Assembly (NCBI RefSeq): GCF_000005505.3
Contig: NC_016135.3
Coordinates: forward strand, 15,904,613-15,968,612
DNA length: 64,000 nucleotides
DNA from: Brachypodium distachyon
Lineage: Eukaryota; Streptophyta; Magnoliopsida; Poales; Poaceae
Reading direction: 5' to 3'
The notes under the pieces are model-generated. The model had not been told where the DNA came from, searched no databases, and worked only from the letters and a program-made list of their open reading frames with translations. A program made the position numbers and the translations under genes. Shown here one piece after another: positions 57,866-64,000 of the stretch. Every line of letters begins with the position of its first letter. Positions within the stretch are counted from its first letter, which is position 1.

Positions 57866-58328
57866 TACTTAGCAGCACTAGTGCTGGTGAATGGTGATAG
57901 TTTCAAGGGAAAGTGTCTACTGACTATACTGTGAACTCATACAATGAAAAGATGATTGATTGTCTGGGATTTCTAAGGGAAAGATGGTTGTGATAGACGG
58001 TAAGTAAACTACGCTACAAATTATGAACCACTAAACCGCTTCTGTAGAAGAACAATTCTGCTGACTTAAAGTTGGGAACATCTGTTGGTTTAGCTCAGGG
58101 ATTGTACAGTTTAGTTTTTAGTTTTATGATATCTGTGAACAACGATCTAAATGACGACCGCAAAAAGTATTTGATATGCGAGATTTTATTCTTCATATGT
58201 ACACGGACACCTTGGTGCAGGTTGCACAATAGATTTTCATCAGGTATATAAGAGTTTTGACCAATCAGGTTGCGCAGTAGATTTTTTCATTAGGTAATAA
58301 AAGAGTTTTGACCATACTTAAAAAAAGA

Positions 58329-58540
58329 CCAAATGTGCCCAAGCATCCATTGGTAGTTGAATCTATGTCACTTCAGAAGTCAGAACTGCTAGCAACATCA
58401 GCTACCCATGTGGCCATGTCAAGAGGGTGTAGAGCATTCAGGCCTTCCCATCCCTCCACAAGCCGTTGGTGATCCTCATCGATCAGGAAATGCTTGTGGT
58501 GTTGCCTCTTCACTTTGTCCTTCAATATAACAATGTCAGT
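58329..58540 (-). pseudogene. Truncated duplicate of the GRAS gene 3' end
   Basis: Minus-strand codons give ...DIVILKDKVKRQHHKHF then DEDHQRLVEGWEG and TWVADVASSS. This matches residues about 583-631 of the GRAS protein at 53783-55690. The match continues past the stop into the 3' flank (AAATGTGCCCAAGCATCCA in both). Nothing upstream of the SAW part remains, so it cannot be functional. Confidence 0.85.
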
Positions 58541-58719
58541 CAAGTGGTCATAGACCTGACAGACCAAGGCCATGGTGCGGATCCAAGTGATAATGCTGCT
58601 TGGGCAGGTAAGAGGAATGAGTGGACTCCGGCAATGTGGGTAAACAGAGGAAGCGCATAATGTCTGATTGAGAAATTTGAAGAAAGATATCCAGACACCT
58701 AATCAAACTGTTTTCATGG

Positions 58720-58870
58720 GCTGTACTGGACCGAAAATCAAAGAACTTAATCATGTTCAATTCAAGGCGCACGAAACTTCTTTTGTCAAAAGAAGATCCT
58801 GAAAGCATTCGCCACCTGTTGTTTCAATGTTGTGCTGCTAGAAGATTTGGCTGCTTAAATCTGATATCCT
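58720..58870 (+). pseudogene. Possible LINE zf-RVT remnant
   Basis: Plus-strand codons read KEDPESIRHLLFQCCAARRF, similar to the E-(D/T)-x-x-HLLFxCxxAxxxW pattern of LINE zinc-binding domains. It is too short for certainty. Confidence 0.3.
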
Positions 58871-59205
58871 GATCCGCTCAGTTGGCACTAACTTTGAATC
58901 AGTTGCATTTGGATTCAGGATTCAGAGTCGAGACAAGGTGGCATTTCGATGCAGTAACTAGCAAGGACCATTTGAGTAACTTCTCAAACCTAACATGATA
59001 TTAATTTTTATTTCAACTAGGGTTCTTTGGATGACACTACATAAGCTAAATTATAGCACTTTTAATAAAAAAGAATTTGTTGATCTAAAAGAAAATTCAG
59101 ACACTAATTTTTGCTTAAGGAAAATACATTCCCCAGACACTCCCTTGCAGAACTTTTCATTGGACTCAGTCTAGCTATGAGATTTATCATCTCTGCTTCA
59201 AACTT

Positions 59206-62190
59206 TCAAGCACTGCCATTGAAAAGGTTCCAATCATGGACATCAAAGTTCATAACCGCAAGTCTGAAAACCTCTGACATTGGTAAGCATCCTGCTTCTT
59301 CTGCAGGTACTGCTGATCCAGCTGCAACCGCCTGGGTGCTCTCACTCAAGGGGCTGGAATAAAAATGACAAAAGAATAAATCACTCGAGGAGCAGAACCT
59401 GTAGAACTGGACAATTATGCAGCAGAAACATATTATCAGATCCCCTACAACATAAAAATCAAGGCATCAATAATTGTAGGTTTGTGTCGTGAACTTGGAT
59501 ATGGAAGTCCATACTACTTTTGCTTACTTTCACTCAGATCTAATACTACTATCTTCATATTATATGTGATGCATCATCATACTGTTTTACCTGCATTTGA
59601 ACTGAAAAATCTAGTTTTGATATTCTGTCTTGCTGTACTACTACAATTGCATTTGAAGAGGCTCGGCCTAGGCAGTAAAACTGAAGGAACTACCGGAGCA
59701 CAACATGCTGCTTTTCATCTGGATTTCAACTGAATATTCGATTTTGTGTTCTAGAAAAAAGCCTGAAAAGTCTTTTTTTTTCACATTTTGGTTACACCAG
59801 TAACCACACCAGTATGATAGGCCAACTGCATTCAACGTCCTAGCCTAGACAAAGAACTGAAAGAAAGATCTGAGCCTGACAGGGTAGCCATACTGTTTAG
59901 ATACAAAGTCAAGGGATAATTGTTATTATGTAAAATCATTATTGACCCTCACTCAAAACATGTCACTAAAAATTAAATTTATGCAAGGAAATATTGTGTT
60001 AAATAAGTTGTACTTCTCCTAACACATCATTAGATAGTAATCAAATCATACAAAGAGCAGCAAATGGCACTAAGCAGTACTGGCTGAGATGCACAATCTG
60101 AATAACATTTTGTACCATATAAAGTAAAAAACATAATAGAAACGTTTTGTCAAAAAATTCCCATTAACCAGAAGAAGTATGTGATAGTGATATGCTGAGC
60201 TTACTTTATCAAAAGTGGCTCATATGCGGTGATAACTACATCTGTAGCTGCATTCTTCAGACGTAAGTTTGCCAAGTAAACCTGCAAAGGTAATGCAAGA
60301 CTCCTCAGTTTAAAAGGCCAAATTAACTGATTAACCATACTAACCAAGGAATTGTGTATCTGGTAAAAAAACCAAGGAATTGTGTACTAACTCGAACAAT
60401 GTTCTGTGCTTCTCTGCCTTGTCTCCCTTTTGAAACTGCCTACAGAAATGACGAATACCAGGCATGAGATTTAAAAGTGCATTTTATTCACTTTTTTTTG
60501 ACCGAAAAACTGTAGGAGAGATTCCGACAGTATATATATAATTATAGAAAAAAGTTCATAATTACAACACGCGGCGATTTTATTCACTCATCGCCCATTC
60601 AGAGCTAAGCGCCCACCATATAAATGGATACCAACGAACTGAAGTAGGAGTATCAAATTAATGAGGCTGAGCTGTGGAAGCCGACTGGTGCCATGGAGCT
60701 TGGAAGCTGCCATCTCATGCCAGGTCATCAGAGAAGAAGCAACATTTTATCCTTTTTGTTTTCCTTTTGTTTTTTCGATCAGACCTAGTTTGTTTCTTTG
60801 TGGTTGCAGCCATGTTGCTAGTTTGATTGCACTAACCAATAACCATTGGTGGCTTTGGTTCTGCAATGATGTAATCTTTGTGCAATTTCTGTGTGTTCCC
60901 TAGAACACAACAAGAAGTGCAATTAGGTGTGTACTCTAGAAACAAAGAAGTGTCGAAGTTAATTTAATCATGATGCACATTCCGACAATGTTTCATAAAT
61001 CCTAATATTTACTTGATCATCAGTTCTCTCACAATGAGAGTACTATGTCTCCCACTAAGTCATCCCATTACCTTTTTATTGAAGAAATAAGCATATGCAA
61101 GTTAACTTGTACCAAAGGGCAAAGGGACAGGAACCATGTAAGAATGTTAAACCTTCCCGCAATACGAACAACACAACCAACGACAAATGATGTTCAGACA
61201 ACGAAAATCCCTTGTTGTTTGTTTTCAAGGATGGATGGCAATGTCCACTGAAAAGTACTCCATCTCTGTAATGTGCAGTACTAGTCTAAAGTATGGTTTG
61301 GGCCGACTTAATGATGCTATCATATCCAGGGAAGCCCAGGTGAAAAACTGAAAACTAATTGACTGGACATCGACTGAAGACAAGGAGGAGGGTAATCTGG
61401 ATATGCACATGACAATTAGCTCACCAGCTTGCCAATTGCAGTTCCAGCCACTGCAGATGCTTCTCCGTCCCGCAGACCAGCTAGCTGAACCGTCCCAGAG
61501 TGCTCGATCACCTAGCAGACAAGCAAGAAATCAACATACCCCTCCCCTTAATGCATCTTGCTCGTTGGCGTATCTAGTTCCATGAGGAAGTTAACAACAA
61601 TGAAATGCACGTGAAATAGAAAGGGAGTACATTTGTTGTTGCCGGGGCCAAATGCCAAAGCACATACTAGTAAGAATTGGTGCTAAAACGAGATTTATAT
61701 GGCCAAGTGGCCAACGGCACACTGAAGCCAAGATGCTGATAATATTACCATGTCATCCCCCGCATCTTGCTCGTTGGCAACGTCACGCAGGAACCAGAGC
61801 GCGCTGCCGCCGTCCTCCACCTCGCCCTTGAGGTCGAGCAGCTCGAAGATGAGGCTCTCGTCACGGGCAGGATCAACGAAAACTTCCTGGGTAGTAAGCA
61901 GCAGAGTCACTCACATCGATCACTATCAGAACGATTCTAACAAGACCGGAAGTGAGGAATTGGACGAACCTGATGGTCGGGGACCTCGCGAATGTTGCTC
62001 ACATCCTGACCATAAACCAAACCAAAACGGCGTAAGCACGAGCGAGTGGAGGACAGGAGGAGGAGCACGGCTGCAAGGGATGCGTGTAGTAGGAGGAGAC
62101 AGGGCGGGCGTGTACCTGGAACCGGAAGGGGAAGGAGCTGGAGATGGCGCCGCCGAACAGGGGCCGCCTGGTGCTGCTCTCGACGGCCAT
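59206..62190 (-). CDS. MOG1: Ran guanine nucleotide release factor, Mog1/RanGRF homologue
   Basis: Seven exons: 62116-62190, 61970-62005, 61749-61886, 61425-61511, 60392-60439, 60205-60281, 59206-59353. All are GT-AG and in phase, giving 202 residues. Family blocks in order: RRPLFGGAISSSFPFRFQ, DVSNIREVPDHQ, EVFVDPARDESLIFELLDLK, SALWFLRDVANEQDA, AVSKGRQGREAQNIVR, VYLANLRLKNAATDVVITAY and the C-terminus VHDWNLFNGSA. Mog1 binds Ran GTPase in the nucleus and promotes nucleotide release, supporting nuclear transport. The start at 62190 (GACGATGGCC) matches the start of family members. The longest open stretch by itself shows only pieces of the protein. No damage was seen. The length is close to the about 204 residues I recall for the Arabidopsis homologue. 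Confidence 0.92.
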
Positions 62191-62286
62191 CGTCACTCGG
62201 ATTCTTGCGACTAAAGCGTAGAAGGGGCTGGGGGTTTCGGGTGGGCGAGACGAGAGGGCCGGGCGAGTTCCCGATCCGAGCGACAG

Positions 62287-62294
62287 TTTTTATA
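62287..62294 (-). promoter_or_regulatory. TATA box of the Mog1 gene
   Basis: CTATAAAAAC on the minus strand, about 97-104 bp upstream of the ATG at 62190. Confidence 0.6.
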
Positions 62295-62578
62295 GGCGGC
62301 CGAGAGGAGGGGAAGCGAGCTCGCCGCGCGTCGATTTCACGCACGCCACCGCGGCAACCTTTCGTGCGTCAATGCTACGCCGAGTTTGGCCGTTCTCCTT
62401 CCTTCCTGCACGCAGTAACATCGTGGGCCAGGACCATGTCGTTGGGTCCATCCAAAGTGGCTGGCACCATACGGCATGTGCGCAAGTGCAACGGCATGTG
62501 CGCAAGTGCAACGTCCCCTTGTTATTTTTAGGCCTCCGGAGTCCGGAGTCCGGAGCCTATCTAATATACGTTGTCTTA
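62295..62578. other. Mog1 upstream region
   Basis: About 280 bp between the Mog1 TATA box and the Harbinger element. It includes the 20-bp tandem repeat at 62471 and a GGAGTCC-type short repeat at 62535-62556. No gene seen. Confidence 0.4.
62471..62510. repeat. Perfect 20-bp tandem duplication
   Basis: ACGGCATGTGCGCAAGTGCA occurs twice head to tail, about 280 bp upstream of the Mog1 start codon. Confidence 0.95.
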
Positions 62579-64000
62579 GAGCATTTCCAACCGTCCCCCC
62601 TAAAGGCCTCCCTAAACGGGTTTGGGAGGCGTCTAAAATCTGACCCAGCCGGTCTCATCAATTTGTTTTTTTATCCGGCACGGTTCAGAAAGTTAGCCGG
62701 CACCCTCAGGCCGAACCCAACCCACGGGGGGCGAGCGGGGGTGCCGGCTATGGCGCAAAATCACGCGGGTAAGCACTGTCAGCGGCACAACCCCAAGAAC
62801 AAACCCTATTTGCGCCAAATCGCCGACTTCCACCCCGAATCGACAACTTCCGCCCCAAATCACCGACGGAACCACCCCTCTCACCGACGATTTCCACCCC
62901 AGAACTGCCGCCGCATAGATCTTCCTTTGCTGGCACAGTTCCAGTTCCGCTGTTCGCCGCCGGCCAGTTCCAGCACCGCGTCGGTGCCCACCCAGCGGCC
63001 ACCTCTTCGCTTCTTGCTGTCAAGGTGTTCGGTGATTTGCCAAGGCCATGGATTCGGACGACGAAGAAATGCTCGCCACGCTTTTTGACGAGGAAGTCGC
63101 CACTGCCGATGATGCTACCTCCGGCGGCGAACAGGAGCATCAACTCATCGTCTTGTCGCTTCTTGCCCTCATCGCCGAAGATGCAGAGCGGCCGGGAAGG
63201 AGAGGATCGAGGAAGGGCCGCCGCAAGAGCAAGGCCAGGCAAAGGATGGAAGGCTACTGCATATTGTACGCCGACTACTTCGCCGATGATCCATTGCACA
63301 ACGATGTGATCTTTCGGCGCCGATTCGGAATGTCTCGGAAGCTTTTTTTGAAGATCGTCGAGTACCTCTGAGAGTACAACGATTACTTCAAATTGAAGAG
63401 GGACGCCGTCGGCACACTCGGTTTCACATCAATTCAGAAATGCACGGTATCCCTTCGTTTGCTTGCTTATGGAATTCCTACCGATACACATGATGATTAC
63501 CTCCGCATGGCCAAGTCCATGGCCATCAATTGCATGTACAGGTTCTATAGGGCAATTGTGGTGGTGTTTGGAGAGCAGTACTTGAGGACACCCACTGCAG
63601 AAGACACAGCTCGGATCATGGCACATAATGCAGAAAGAGGATTCCCAGGTATGCTTGGCAGCATCGACTGTATGCATTGGTCATGAAAGAACTGTCCATT
63701 TGCACACCAGGCATGTATAAAAGCCACAAAGGATTATGCAGTGTGGTGCTTGAGGCGGTGGCCGATCAGGATCTGTGGATTTGGCATGCCTTCTTCGGTA
63801 TGGCAGGATCGCATAATGACATCAATGTGCTGCAATGCTTGAATGTGTTTGCCAAGCTTGTTGAAGGCACTGCTCCTCCGGTGAATTATGAGATGGCCAT
63901 GTGTACAACATGGGATACTACCTGGCAGATGGCATCTGTCCAAGATGGTCGACCTTTGTGAAGACAATCTCAAACGCACCCACAGGAGGAGCAAGATCTT
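62579..64000 (+). mobile_element. PIF/Harbinger transposon, cut by the window edge
   Basis: The element starts GAGCATTTCCAACCGTCCCC directly after TTA, the usual target of this superfamily. The start agrees with the GAGCATCTCCA-type ends common in grass Harbinger elements. It contains a degraded transposase gene. The right end lies outside the window. Confidence 0.75.
63048..63999 (+). pseudogene. PIF/Harbinger transposase (DDE_Tnp_4), degraded and partial
   Basis: The ATG at 63048 begins MDSDDEEMLATLFDEE. The family blocks RRRFGMSRKLFLKIVEYL, KRDAVGTLGFTSIQKC, GFPGMLGSIDCMHW, VVLEAVADQDLWIWHAFFG, GSHNDINVL and, in another frame, YNMGYYLADGI follow. Lesions are a TGA at 63369-63371 (expected Arg), a TGA at 63684-63686 (expected Trp), a frame change near 63710 and another near 63893. 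The first catalytic D (SIDCMHW) is present and the C-terminus is outside the window. It is inactive. Confidence 0.85.

Larger units (their letters stand above)
55691..58328. other. GRAS upstream region and repeat-bearing spacer
   Basis: Contains the GRAS promoter and no complete gene. A minus-strand frame at 56701-56883 (ending ...HKDYVVDVDQGLLRKVRIL) has protein-like composition but is not recognised. Two local duplications are listed separately. Confidence 0.4.

Overview
The window looks like nuclear DNA of a grass, most probably a Pooideae (wheat/barley/Brachypodium-like) genome. The genes are split by GT-AG introns. GC-rich coding exons sit between AT-rich spacers. The spacers are full of grass-type mobile DNA: Stowaway MITEs, Mutator-like (MULE) elements, LINE fragments and a PIF/Harbinger element. 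Species cannot be fixed from sequence alone. All gene models below were built by hand from reading frame, splice sites and recalled family sequence.

Layout. 0-9.3 kb: a broken unrecognised gene (minus), two LINE fragments, a ~0.75 kb terminal-inverted-repeat element that has a second copy at 48 kb, and a small unrecognised 3-exon gene (8201-9252, minus). 9.9-11.7 kb: a pectinesterase with N-terminal inhibitor domain (minus, 2 exons). 13.2-19.7 kb: a full 10-exon ABCB19-type auxin exporter (minus), with a MULE-type inverted-repeat element just upstream of its promoter. 20.8-36.9 kb: gene-poor spacer holding a Pack-MULE-like element, MITEs, minisatellites and a decayed multi-exon gene of a grass family usually associated with transposons (30.8-33.0 kb). 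37.0-38.5 kb: chloroplast GAPDH subunit A (plus, 4 exons). 39.6-43.9 kb: a complete MULE with perfect 9-bp target-site duplication, long terminal inverted repeats and an apparently intact FAR1-type transposase. 44-51 kb: repeats, a SAUR-like remnant, the second copy of the 0.8 kb element and nested MITEs. 51.8-52.9 kb: a five-exon plastid YidD-like protein (plus) whose exons are too short to stand out as open frames. 53.8-55.7 kb: an intronless GRAS protein (minus, convergent with YidD), with a truncated duplicate of its 3' end at 58.4 kb. 59.2-62.2 kb: a complete seven-exon Mog1/RanGRF gene (minus). 62.6 kb to the edge: a degraded PIF/Harbinger transposon cut by the window end.

The host genes do not form a pathway. 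They are independent genes for cell-wall modification, auxin transport, the Calvin cycle, thylakoid membrane-protein insertion, transcription and Ran-GTPase nuclear transport. The part most worth following up is the FAR1-type MULE. It keeps every part expected of an autonomous element and it landed inside a pre-existing repeat array.
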